NCBI RefSeq assembly: GCF_012849375.1
Contig: NZ_CP051684.1
Coordinates: 1,302,001 to 1,366,000, forward strand
Reading direction: 5' to 3'
DNA length: 64,000 nucleotides
Source: Duganella dendranthematis
GTDB lineage: Bacteria; Pseudomonadota; Gammaproteobacteria; Burkholderiales; Burkholderiaceae_D
Shown here: positions 37,693 through 45,862 of the stretch, in pieces
Numbering within the stretch: position 1 is the first letter of the stretch
Layout: each line of letters opens with the position of its first letter
The notes under the pieces: model-generated
The model's input: the letters and a program-made list of their open reading frames with translations, nothing else
Told to the model about the DNA's origin: nothing
The model's database searches: none
Translations under genes and position numbers: made by a program

Positions 37693-40600
37693 ATGTGGAT
37701 TACCAAAGTCAGCATCCGCAACCCGGTGTTCGCCACCATGGTGATGGTGGCGCTGATGGTGCTGGGGTTGTTCTCGTACCGCGGCCTCGGGCTGGAAGCC
37801 ATGCCCAACATCAGCATTCCCGGCGCCGCCATCGAGGTCAATTACCCGGGCGCCTCGCCGGAAGCGGTGGAGAACGACATCACCCGCCCGATCGAGGAAG
37901 CGGTCAACACCGTCAGCGGCATCAAGACGCTACGCGCCAACTCGTGGGAAGGCCGGGCCGGCGTCTACGTCGACTTCGAACTGTCGACCGATATGGACCG
38001 CGCCATGCAGGATCTGCGCGACAAGGTGGCGCAGGTGCGGCCGCGCTTCCCGCGCGAAGCCAAGGACCCGTTCATCGTCCGCTTTGAAGGCGAGAACGCG
38101 CAGCCGATCGCGCAGATCGGCCTGACCGCCAGCGAGCACTCGCTGCGCGACCTGTCGACCATCGTCGACCAGATCGTCGCCAAGCGCTTCCAGGGCGTGG
38201 CCGGCGTCGGCCAGGTACGTACCAACGGCATGGCGGCGCGCCAGATCCTGATCCAGCTGCGGCCCAACGACCTGACCGCGCAGGCGGTCGGCGTCGATGA
38301 AGTGCTGAACGCGATCCAGAACACCAACACCAACCTGCCCGCCGGCTTCATCAGCTACGGCGCCAGCGAGCGGCTGGTGCGGGTGGAAGGCAAGATGAAA
38401 GACCCGCGCGACTTCAACAAGATCATCGTGGCGCGCCGCGCCAACGGCCCGGTCTACCTGGAACAGGTGGCGACGGTGGAAGACGGCGCGCAGGAAGAGC
38501 TGTCGATCTCGCGCATCAACGGCCAGCGCGCCGTCACGCTGGACATCACCAAGGTGCAGGACGCCAACGTGGTCGAAGTGGGCCGCCGCATCCAGCAGGT
38601 CGCAGCCGACCTGAAGAAAACGCTGCCGGCCGATATCAAGCTGGAAGTGCTAAATGACGAATCCCTGAAGGTGCAAAGCCAGCTCGATAACGTCAAGGAG
38701 ACGATCATCGAAGGCGCGGTGCTGACCATGGTGATCGTGTTCTTCTTCCTGCACTCGTGGCGCTCGACCATCATCACCGGCCTGACGCTGCCGATTTCAG
38801 TGATGGCCAGCTTTATTGCGATGAAGGCGTTCGGCTTCACGCTCAATTTCCTGACCCTGATGGCGCTGTCGCTGTGCATCGGCCTGCTGATCGATGACGC
38901 CATCGTGGTGCGCGAGAACATCGTGCGCCACCTCGGCATGGGCAAGAATCACCGCAAGGCGGCCGAAGACGGCACCAACGAAATCGGCCTGGCGGTGATG
39001 GCCACCACCTTTGCGATTGTCGCCGTGTTCATCCCGGTGGCCTTCATGGACGGCATCATCGGCCGCTTCTTCCTGCAGTTCGGGATCACGGTGGCGGTGG
39101 CGGTGCTGGTGTCCTTGTTCGTCTCGTTCACGCTGGACCCGATGCTGTCGTCGGTATGGCCGGACCCGGTGCAGGACCGCTTCAAGTACGTGCCGTGGCT
39201 GGGCCGCTTCATGCACTGGCTGGAAGGCGGCGTCGAATGGCTGCACGTGGTGTACGGCAAAGTGCTGGCGCTGGCGCTGCGCTGGAAGAAAATGACGCTG
39301 CTGCTGGCCTTTGCGCTGTTCGCCGGCAGCATCCTGCTGGTGCCGAAAATCGGTGGCGAGATGATGCCGGAGCAGGACAACGGCTGGGTCAACTTCATGA
39401 TCAAGACGCCGGTCGGCTCCAGCCTGGAATACACCGACAACAAGATGCACCAGGTGGAAGACGCGCTGAAGGCGTTCCCGGAAATCGCCAGCGTCAACAC
39501 CGTGGTCGGCACCTGGGACGGCCGTAACACCGCCCAGCTCGACATGAAGCTGCTCGACCGCAAGCTGCACAAGCGCCGCACCCAGCAGCAGATGGAAGCG
39601 GCGATCCGCGCGCGCCTGAGCCAGATCGCGGGCATCACGCTGTCGATGGGCCAGAAGCCGATCTTCATCGCCATCCTCGGCACCGACGAAGGCAAGCTGG
39701 ACGACGTGGCGCACCGGCTGATGGACAAGATGCGCAAGATCAAGGGCATCGCCGACCTGGAATACAGCCAGGAAGGCGCCAATCCGTCGACCAACATCAA
39801 GATCAACAACGAGCTGGCCAGCGACCTGGGACTGACCACGCAGCAGATCGGCGCCGCGCTGCGGCCGTTCGTGGCAGGCGACACCACCTCGCACTTCCTG
39901 GCCTCGGACGGCCAGAACTACGACGTCAACGTGCAGTTGCCCAAGTCCGGCCGCCAAAAGGTGACCGACCTGGCCGACCTGTCGCTGGCGTCGAGCAAGC
40001 TAGGCCCGGACGGCCGGCCGATCATGGTGCCGCTGCGCCAGGTGGTGGAATTTGTGCCGGCCTTCAGCCCGCAGGTGCTCAAGCGCCAGGCGCTGCAACG
40101 CCGGGTAGCGGTGTACGCCAGTACCGAAGGCCGTCCGGGCGGCGACGTCGACAGCGACGTCAAGAAGGTCATGAAGGAAATCGAGCTGCCGGCCGGCGTG
40201 CGCTTCGACGTTGGCGGCAATGCGCAAAGCATGGCGGAATCGATGAACTCGGCGATGGTGGCGCTGGGTATCGCGGTGATCTTCATCTACCTGGTGCTGG
40301 CGTCGCAGTTCGGCAGCTTCCTGCAGCCGGTGGCGATCATGATGTCGCTGCCGCTGTCGCTGATCGGCGTGCTGGTGGCACTGCTGGTAACGGGGAGTAC
40401 GCTGAATATCTTCTCGGTGATCGGCTTCATCATGCTGATGGGCCTGGTGACCAAGAACGCGATTTTGCTGGTGGACTTCACCAACCATGCGCAGAAGGAA
40501 GGCCAGAACCAGTACGACGCCCTGATGACCGCCGGCCAGGTGCGGCTGCGGCCTATCCTGATGACGACGCTGGCGATGGTGTTCGGGATGCTGCCGATGG

Positions 40601-40797
40601 CGATCGGCATGGGGGACGGCGGCGAAACGCAAGCGCCGATGGGCCGCGCGGTGATCGGCGGCGTGCTGACCTCAACCCTGCTGACGCTGGTGGTGGTGCC
40701 GGTGGCTTACACCTACCTGGACCGCTGGGGCAAACGCTGCGCGCGCTTCTTCAAGGGAAAACACGAAGAAGAACACGTGCTGCGTGAGGTAGCCTGA
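37693..40797 (+). CDS. RND-family efflux pump (HAE1-type)
   Basis: 1034 residues with the twelve-helix RND architecture and two large periplasmic loops. Helix 1 (RNPVFATMVMVALMVLGL), the helix-4 proton relay GLLIDDAIVVRENI with the paired Asp, and the HAE motifs (GASPEAVENDITRPIEEA, FIPVAFMDGIIGRFF, GLVTKNAILLVDF) are present. It exports hydrophobic compounds by proton antiport. No outer-membrane factor gene follows, so it must borrow a channel. Substrates unknown; closest in style to multidrug AcrB/MdtBC-like pumps. Confidence 0.94.
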   Translation: MWITKVSIRNPVFATMVMVALMVLGLFSYRGLGLEAMPNISIPGAAIEVNYPGASPEAVENDITRPIEEAVNTVSGIKTLRANSWEGRAGVYVDFELSTDMDRAMQDLRDKVAQVRPRFPREAKDPFIVRFEGENAQPIAQIGLTASEHSLRDLSTIVDQIVAKRFQGVAGVGQVRTNGMAARQILIQLRPNDLTAQAVGVDEVLNAIQNTNTNLPAGFISYGASERLVRVEGKMKDPRDFNKIIVARRANGPVYLEQVATVEDGAQEELSISRINGQRAVTLDITKVQDANVVEVGRRIQQVAADLKKTLPADIKLEVLNDESLKVQSQLDNVKETIIEGAVLTMVIVFFFLHSWRSTIITGLTLPISVMASFIAMKAFGFTLNFLTLMALSLCIGLLIDDAIVVRENIVRHLGMGKNHRKAAEDGTNEIGLAVMATTFAIVAVFIPVAFMDGIIGRFFLQFGITVAVAVLVSLFVSFTLDPMLSSVWPDPVQDRFKYVPWLGRFMHWLEGGVEWLHVVYGKVLALALRWKKMTLLLAFALFAGSILLVPKIGGEMMPEQDNGWVNFMIKTPVGSSLEYTDNKMHQVEDALKAFPEIASVNTVVGTWDGRNTAQLDMKLLDRKLHKRRTQQQMEAAIRARLSQIAGITLSMGQKPIFIAILGTDEGKLDDVAHRLMDKMRKIKGIADLEYSQEGANPSTNIKINNELASDLGLTTQQIGAALRPFVAGDTTSHFLASDGQNYDVNVQLPKSGRQKVTDLADLSLASSKLGPDGRPIMVPLRQVVEFVPAFSPQVLKRQALQRRVAVYASTEGRPGGDVDSDVKKVMKEIELPAGVRFDVGGNAQSMAESMNSAMVALGIAVIFIYLVLASQFGSFLQPVAIMMSLPLSLIGVLVALLVTGSTLNIFSVIGFIMLMGLVTKNAILLVDFTNHAQKEGQNQYDALMTAGQVRLRPILMTTLAMVFGMLPMAIGMGDGGETQAPMGRAVIGGVLTSTLLTLVVVPVAYTYLDRWGKRCARFFKGKHEEEHVLREVA

Positions 40798-40805
40798 TCC
40801 GGGGG

Positions 40806-40976
40806 TTATTCGGTGCCGGGGGTGGACGCTTCGCCCTCGGCCACGTCTTCCTCTCCTTCCTGCGCCAAATCCGGGTTGTTCTTCAACTCGGCCTTGCGCC
40901 GGTTCTTCTCTTCCTGCTTTTTCTTCTTTTCCAATTCCCGCTGCCGCTTTTCATATGCGAAGTTTGTTTTGGCCAT
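40806..40976 (-). CDS. Small charged hypothetical protein
   Basis: 56 residues with a strong ribosome site (gaaggagaagcaa before ATG). Residues 1-30 are lysine/arginine-rich (KRQRELEKKKKQEEKNRRKA) and helical; the tail is acidic (EGEEDVAEGEA). No recognised function. Similar small KR-rich proteins are widespread in Burkholderiales. Convergent with the RND operon. Confidence 0.7.
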   Translation of the reverse strand: MAKTNFAYEKRQRELEKKKKQEEKNRRKAELKNNPDLAQEGEEDVAEGEASTPGTE

Positions 40977-41034
40977 TTGCTTCTCCTTCTTTAAAAGCGT
41001 TGCACTGCACAACCCTCATTATGAACCAAGTTGC

Positions 41035-41937
41035 TCACCCGCGAGGATGATGTTGCGCATGCAAATGCTTGAGGCGTTCGCGGGCGACGTGTGTATAGAT
41101 CTGCGTGGTCGAGATATCGGAGTGTCCCAGTAGCAATTGAACAACACGCAAGTCGGCGCCGTGGTTCAGCAAATGGGTGGCAAACGCGTGCCGCAATGTG
41201 TGCGGCGACAGCGGCGTCTTGATCTCCGCGTTTAACGCATGCTTCTTGATCAGTACCCAGAACATCTGCCGCGTCATGCCGGCGCCGCGCGCGGTGACGA
41301 ACAGCGCGTCGTCCTGCTGGCCGTTGAGGATGACGCCGCGCGCTCCATTGACGTAGCGCTCGATCCAGACCCGCGCCTGCTGACCAAACGGCACCAGCCG
41401 CGTCTTGGCGCCCTTGCCGGTCACCCGCAGCACGCCGTCGTTCAGGCTCAGTTCCAGCATCTTCAGGTCGACCAGCTCGGACACCCGCAGGCCGCTGGCG
41501 TACATCAGCTCCAGCATGGTGCGGTCGCGCAAGCCCAATGGGGTATTGACATCCGGCACGGCCAGCAAGGCCTCCACCTGCGCTTCGCTCAGCGTATGCA
41601 CAAAGCGCTGCGGCTGCTTGGCCGACACCAGCTTCAGGCTGGGATCGTCCTCGATACGGCGCTGCCGCTGCAACATCTGGTAGAAGCGTCGGATAACCGA
41701 TAGTCGCCGGTTGGACGAGGTCGCCTTGCCCTGCTCATGGCGCGCGCCGATATAGCTTTCGATATCGTGGGCGGCCACCGCCAGCAGGCCGCCGACGTCC
41801 GGCCGCTTCTTTTCCAGCCAGCCGGCGAACAAACGCATATCGCGCCGGTAGGCTTCCAGCGTATTCTTCGACAGCCCGTCTTCCAGCCACAGGCTGTCGC
41901 AGAACTCGTCAATCAGAGCAAAGTTGTCTGCTGCCAT
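41035..41937 (-). CDS. xerD: Tyrosine recombinase XerD
   Basis: 300 residues: N-terminal SAM-like core-binding domain (1-90) and catalytic domain with Arg in YASGLRVSELVDL, Lys in TGKGAKTR, H-x-x-R in SPHTLRHAFATHLL, His in GHSDISTTQIYTHV and the adjacent nucleophile Tyr. It resolves chromosome dimers at dif with XerC. The full-length housekeeping form and the chromosomal setting argue against a phage integrase. Its start overlaps the ogt end by 25 bases. Confidence 0.95.
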   Translation of the reverse strand: MAADNFALIDEFCDSLWLEDGLSKNTLEAYRRDMRLFAGWLEKKRPDVGGLLAVAAHDIESYIGARHEQGKATSSNRRLSVIRRFYQMLQRQRRIEDDPSLKLVSAKQPQRFVHTLSEAQVEALLAVPDVNTPLGLRDRTMLELMYASGLRVSELVDLKMLELSLNDGVLRVTGKGAKTRLVPFGQQARVWIERYVNGARGVILNGQQDDALFVTARGAGMTRQMFWVLIKKHALNAEIKTPLSPHTLRHAFATHLLNHGADLRVVQLLLGHSDISTTQIYTHVARERLKHLHAQHHPRG

Positions 41938-42434
41938 GCGTATTCACTCGATCCTTCATGTGCCAGCAACCAGCGTTTGATGCCGAGCAGGTAACCGTTG
42001 GGATCGTCGCTGTTAGAGAAGCCGCCCAGGCCGGTGGCGGCGGTCACGCGGTGGCATGGCACCACCACCGGGAACCAGTTGGCGCCGCACGCCTGCCCCA
42101 CCGCGCGCGGCGCCGACCCGAGGTGCCGCGCCAGTTCGCCGTAGGTGCGCGTGCTGCCGCGCGGAATCGCGCACAGCTCATCCCACACCTTTTGCTGGAA
42201 CTCGGTGCCACTGCGCTTGAGCGGCAGGGAGAACTGGAAGTCGGCGTCGTCGCAATACTTGCCTACTTGGTAAGCCAGCAATTCGGCCGTCGCGTCCTGC
42301 GGCGCTTTTGCCTCAAAATGGGGCGGCAGGTAGCACAGCTCGGTAATCATGCCCTGAGCCGTGCGAACGCCCAGTTTCCCAAAGGGGAACGCCAGAACGG
42401 CGGCGAACAACTCACTACCCTGTTGTATTTTCAT
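41913..42434 (-). CDS. ogt: Methylated-DNA-protein-cysteine methyltransferase
   Basis: About 173 residues. The C-terminal domain has the suicide Cys in VVVPCHRVTAATG and the preceding GSAPRAVGQACGANWFP; the N-terminal domain is Ogt-like. It directly reverses O6-methylguanine. Start uncertain: the ATG at 42434 fits family length, an in-frame ATG at 42482 would add 16 residues. Probably co-transcribed with xerD. Confidence 0.93.
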   Translation of the reverse strand: MKIQQGSELFAAVLAFPFGKLGVRTAQGMITELCYLPPHFEAKAPQDATAELLAYQVGKYCDDADFQFSLPLKRSGTEFQQKVWDELCAIPRGSTRTYGELARHLGSAPRAVGQACGANWFPVVVPCHRVTAATGLGGFSNSDDPNGYLLGIKRWLLAHEGSSEYAWQQTTLL

Positions 42435-42547
42435 CACAGTTACTTGCACCAAAAAAGTACCAAAGTTGTCCGAACGCACCATATTGTTGCGTCCTTACTA
42501 CAGCAAAAAAACCACGTTTAATAGATTGTAAAGCGTCGGGGCGAAAA

Positions 42548-42571
42548 AAAACGCACCCTCAGGTGCGTTTT
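42548..42571. terminator. Strong bidirectional terminator
   Basis: Perfect 10-base arms AAAACGCACC (42548-42557) and GGTGCGTTTT (42562-42571) with a 4-base loop, preceded by a further run of A so that minus-strand transcripts end in a long U-tract. It closes the candidate small RNA and shields ogt-xerD. Confidence 0.8.
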
Positions 42572-42773
42572 CAAATCCTGCTTCACGTTCCCGGTCGCTT
42601 GCTTGGTTCCGTAGCACGCTTGTGGCGGCCTGCAGACCCTATAACAGCAACATTCTGTAAAACGTGTGTCTCCTCGATCTATTGCCGGTATTCGTTACCG
42701 TTTCTATACACACTCCCCACTAACAATTCTTTGCTACAAGGTCGCATATCGATATGCATGTTTCCCTGAGAGC
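42548..42773 (-). ncRNA. Candidate small RNA (~225 nt)
   Basis: On the minus strand TTGAGA (42810-42805) and TATGAT (42785-42780), 19 bases apart, form a plausible promoter. Downstream come several dyads: GCATATCGATATGC, a hairpin CGGTA-ACGAA-TACCG enclosed by GTGTGT/ACACAC, GTAGCA pairing TGCTAC, and finally the strong terminator. The stretch has no coding frame with a ribosome site. I looked for 6S RNA features and did not find them. Could also be a leftover 5' leader or 3' UTR. Confidence 0.35.
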
Positions 42774-42838
42774 GACGCCATCATAACGTATTCGTTAAGC
42801 TTTTTCTCAAGTTTTTTGTAGCGGAAAGCGGAACTAGT

Positions 42839-44119
42839 TTAAGAGTAAATCAAATTTGGCAGCCACAAGGAAATTTGTGGTATGTATGTGACCAGGATCA
42901 AGAACCCCAGCATGGTCAGCAGCCAAGGCCATACCGCCACCGTCAGTTCGGTGATGCCCATCTTGGTGATGCCGGACGCCACATACAAGTTCAGGCCCAC
43001 CGGCGGATGGCACATGCCGACTTCCATATTGACCACGATCAAGATACCGAAGTGCACCGGATCGATCCCCAGCTTCATCGCCACCGGGAACAGGATAGGC
43101 GCCATAATCAGCACGATCGACGATGGTTCCATGACGTTACCAGCCAATAGCAGCAGGATGTTCACCACCAGCAGGAACGACACCACCCCCAGCCCCTGGC
43201 CGGTGATCCACTCGGCCATGGCCTGCGGAATGTTTTCACTGGTCATCAGGAACGAGAACAGGATGGCGTTGGTGATGATATACAGCAGCATGGCCGACAT
43301 CGCCGCCGAATCCAGCAGCACCTTGCCCACCTGCTTCAGCTTCAGGTCCTTGTAGACGAACACCGCGATAAAGAACGCGTACACCGCCGCCATCGCCGCC
43401 GCCTCGGTCGGCGTGAACGTGCCGGTGTAGATGCCACCCATCACGATGACGATCAGCAGCAGGCCCCACGCGCTCTTGCGGAAGGTGGTCCAGCGCTCAC
43501 CCCAGCTGGCCTTGGCCATGCGCGGGTAGTTGTGCTTGCGCGCCAGCCACCAGGTGGTCAGGCCCAGGAAGAACGCCAGCATCACACCCGGCACCACGCC
43601 GGCCATGAACAGCTTGCCGACCGAGGTGTTGGTGGTGACCGAATACATCACCATCACGATCGACGGCGGGATCAGGATGCCCAGCGCGCCGGAGGTGGTG
43701 ATGACGCCGGCGCCGAAGCTCTTCGGATAGCCCTGGCGCACCATGGCCGGCAGGATGATGGAGCCGATCGCCACCACGGTGGCCGGCGACGAGCCCGACA
43801 CCGCCGCGAACAAGGCGCAGGCCAGCACGCCGGCCAGCGCCAGGCCGCCGTGCCAGTGGCCGACCATCGAGCTGGCGAAGTTGATCATGCGCCGCGCTAC
43901 CCCGCCATGGGTCAGGAAATTGCCCGCCAAAATAAAGAACGGGATGGCCATGATCTCGAATTTCTCAATGCCGGTAAACAGCTTGAGCGCCACGGTGTCG
44001 ATCGGCACCTCGGTCATGGTAAACAGGAACGTCAGCACCGTCAGGCCGAGCGAGATGGAGATCGGCATGCCGGTCAGCATCAGCGCCAGCAGCAGCACGA
44101 AAATAATCAGCGCGTTCAT
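42839..44119 (-). CDS. dctM: TRAP transporter large permease DctM
   Basis: 426 residues, about 12 membrane helices, of the DctM family (MPISISLGLTVLTFLFT start, GSSPATVVAIGSIILPAM, SGALGILIPPSIVMVMYSV, GVVPGVMLAFFLGL). It is the sodium-coupled translocation subunit for C4-dicarboxylates or related organic acids. It overlaps dctQ by 4 bases. The operon order is dctP-dctQ-dctM. Confidence 0.95.
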   Translation of the reverse strand: MNALIIFVLLLALMLTGMPISISLGLTVLTFLFTMTEVPIDTVALKLFTGIEKFEIMAIPFFILAGNFLTHGGVARRMINFASSMVGHWHGGLALAGVLACALFAAVSGSSPATVVAIGSIILPAMVRQGYPKSFGAGVITTSGALGILIPPSIVMVMYSVTTNTSVGKLFMAGVVPGVMLAFFLGLTTWWLARKHNYPRMAKASWGERWTTFRKSAWGLLLIVIVMGGIYTGTFTPTEAAAMAAVYAFFIAVFVYKDLKLKQVGKVLLDSAAMSAMLLYIITNAILFSFLMTSENIPQAMAEWITGQGLGVVSFLLVVNILLLLAGNVMEPSSIVLIMAPILFPVAMKLGIDPVHFGILIVVNMEVGMCHPPVGLNLYVASGITKMGITELTVAVWPWLLTMLGFLILVTYIPQISLWLPNLIYS

Positions 44120-44688
44120 GCTTGGGCTCCTTTGTCGCTCACTGGCAGTTCGTTTTCCAGGCCCTCGACGTGCGAGTGGTCATGCTTAGGCAGCGCGCCG
44201 GTCTTGACGAACGACACCAGCACCTGCAGGAAGCGGAAGCACATCAGATAGGAACCCAGCGGCACCGCCAGGTAGACGATCCACATCGGAATTTCCAGGT
44301 CGGCCGAGGTCTGGTCGGTCTGCGACATGTGGTGCACGAAGTTGGCGCCCAGCGTGCCGATGATGGCGGTGAACGTGGCGCCGGCCAGCAGGCCGAATAT
44401 GATAAATTTGTTGCGCCACGGGGTGTTCATGCGGTTGATCAGCACGTCGACGCCGACGTGGATTCCGGTGCGCACGCCGTAGGCCGCGCCGAACTTGGCC
44501 ATCCACACGAACATGTAGATGCAGGCCTCCTGGGCCCAGCTGGTATTAATGGTGATCAGGTAATCCTGCAGGCCGGGAATCGGCAGGCCGGACAGGTAGC
44601 GGTGCAGCACCGCTACGAAGATCAATAGCGTCGCCACGCCCATTAGGGACGCGATCAGCCATTCTTCGAGCTTATCGAGGAATTTCAT
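44116..44688 (-). CDS. dctQ: TRAP transporter small permease DctQ
   Basis: 190 residues with four membrane helices. It starts MKFLDKLEEWLIASLMGVAT, with the family WAQEACIYMFVWMAKFGAA and RTGIHVGVDVLINR. It forms the membrane complex with DctM. The C-terminal tail is longer and charged (KHDHSHVEGLENELPVSDKG). A GC-rich hairpin in the dctP-dctQ spacer may set the lower expression of the permeases. Confidence 0.93.
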   Translation of the reverse strand: MKFLDKLEEWLIASLMGVATLLIFVAVLHRYLSGLPIPGLQDYLITINTSWAQEACIYMFVWMAKFGAAYGVRTGIHVGVDVLINRMNTPWRNKFIIFGLLAGATFTAIIGTLGANFVHHMSQTDQTSADLEIPMWIVYLAVPLGSYLMCFRFLQVLVSFVKTGALPKHDHSHVEGLENELPVSDKGAQA

Positions 44689-44749
44689 GGTGTACCTTTA
44701 GAGGAAAAAGGAAACGGGACGGCCTTGCGCCGCCCCGGCCGCCGGGCTC

Positions 44750-45736
44750 TTACTTGGAGGCTTCTTTATTGATCGCCGAGATCAGGTCCTTGCCGATCCG
44801 GCCTTCCATCGATTGCTGCACCGGCAGCAGCGCTTTACGCCAGTCGGCCTGCTCTTTCACGCTGAGCGTGTAGATTTCGGTTTTGCCGGTCTTCTTGATG
44901 GCGTCCAGCGCCAGATCATTGTCACGTTGCGCGATGGCTTTCTCGAAGGTGGTGGCATCCTTCATCGCCTTATCCAGCGCGGCGCGGATATCCGGCGGCA
45001 AGCCGTCCCAGAACTTCTTGTTAACGATCACCGCATAGCCCAGGTAACCGTGGTTCGACACCGTCACATACTTCTGCACCTCGTGCATCTTCTGCGTGTA
45101 CATATTCGACGGCGGATTCTCGGTGCCATCCACCACGCCGGTCTGCAGCGCCTGGTACACCTCGGAGAACGCCAGCACCTGCGGATTGGCGCCCAGCGCG
45201 CGCATCTGCGCGTCCAGCACCTTGGACGACTGGATGCGCATCTTCAGACCTTTGAAGTCGCTCGGATTGCGCAGCGGCTTATTGGCCGACATCACCTTGA
45301 AGCCGTTATCCCAGAACGCCAGGCCGGTAATGCCCTTCGGCTCCAGCTTCTTCAGCAGCGACTTGCCGATTTCGCCTTCGGTCACGTTGTACAGCGCGGT
45401 CTTCGACGGGAAGATATATGGCAGGTCGAACGCCTCGAACTCCTTCACGCCCAGCGGGCCGAACTTAGCCAGCGACGGCGCCAGCATCTGCACCGCGCCC
45501 AATTGCAGCGCTTCCAGCTCTTCCTTGTCCTTGTACAGCTGGCTGTTCGGATAGACCTCGACCTTGACGCGGCCGTTGGTGGCTTTTTCCGCCAGTTGCT
45601 TGAAGCGCTCCGCTGCCTGGCCTTTCGGCGTGTCGGTCGCCACCACGTGGCTGAATTTGATGACGATCGGCGCCTGGGCGTACACGTTGAAGCTCAGGGC
45701 GGCGCTCAGGACGAGCAGTGCGGTTTTCAGTTTCAT
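44750..45736 (-). CDS. dctP: TRAP substrate-binding protein DctP
   Basis: 328 residues with a signal peptide (cleavage near VYA-QA, residue 21). The binding-protein fold has IVIKFSHVVATDTPKGQAAE, RVKVEVYPNSQLYKDKEELE, LKMRIQSSKVLDAQMRALGA (with the carboxylate-binding Arg) and GVVDGTENPPSNMYTQKMHE. The pattern matches C4-dicarboxylate (DctP) receptors. First gene of the operon, divergent from the two-component genes. Confidence 0.95.
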   Translation of the reverse strand: MKLKTALLVLSAALSFNVYAQAPIVIKFSHVVATDTPKGQAAERFKQLAEKATNGRVKVEVYPNSQLYKDKEELEALQLGAVQMLAPSLAKFGPLGVKEFEAFDLPYIFPSKTALYNVTEGEIGKSLLKKLEPKGITGLAFWDNGFKVMSANKPLRNPSDFKGLKMRIQSSKVLDAQMRALGANPQVLAFSEVYQALQTGVVDGTENPPSNMYTQKMHEVQKYVTVSNHGYLGYAVIVNKKFWDGLPPDIRAALDKAMKDATTFEKAIAQRDNDLALDAIKKTGKTEIYTLSVKEQADWRKALLPVQQSMEGRIGKDLISAINKEASK

Positions 45737-45811
45737 GAAGTCTCCTGGTGGTTAAATTGCGCTATTGTTCTATTTTGGTCGATTCTTATGAATTGCTGCA
45801 ACACATGCAAC

Positions 45812-45825
45812 TGTGGATAACCACA
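45812..45825. promoter_or_regulatory. Dyad in dctP/dctB intergenic region
   Basis: TGTGG-ATAA-CCACA, a perfect 5-base inverted repeat in the 126-base spacer between the divergent dctP and sensor-kinase genes. A candidate site for the FixJ-type response regulator; a neighbouring TTGC...GCAA pair lies at about 45793-45810. Confidence 0.45.
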
Positions 45826-45862
45826 ATGACCGCCCGGTTCCGACCGACTACCCTGAGCCCCC

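Larger units (their letters stand above)
42435..42838. other. 404-base spacer between ogt and dctM
   Basis: No convincing protein gene. It contains the bidirectional terminator at 42548-42571 and, on the minus strand, a promoter-like element followed by a structured ~225-base stretch described as a candidate small RNA. Confidence 0.6.

Noticed and set aside
41035..41937. Phage or island integrase
   Set aside because: Sequence and 300-residue length match housekeeping XerD; no att sites, tRNA or phage genes adjoin.
42563..42769. 68-codon plus-strand frame in the ogt-dctM spacer
   Set aside because: No ribosome site, starts within the terminator, and composition is non-coding.
42548..42773. 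6S RNA (ssrS) at the candidate small-RNA locus
   Set aside because: Length is near that of 6S, but I could not find the closing-stem and central-bubble sequence features or the usual neighbour genes.
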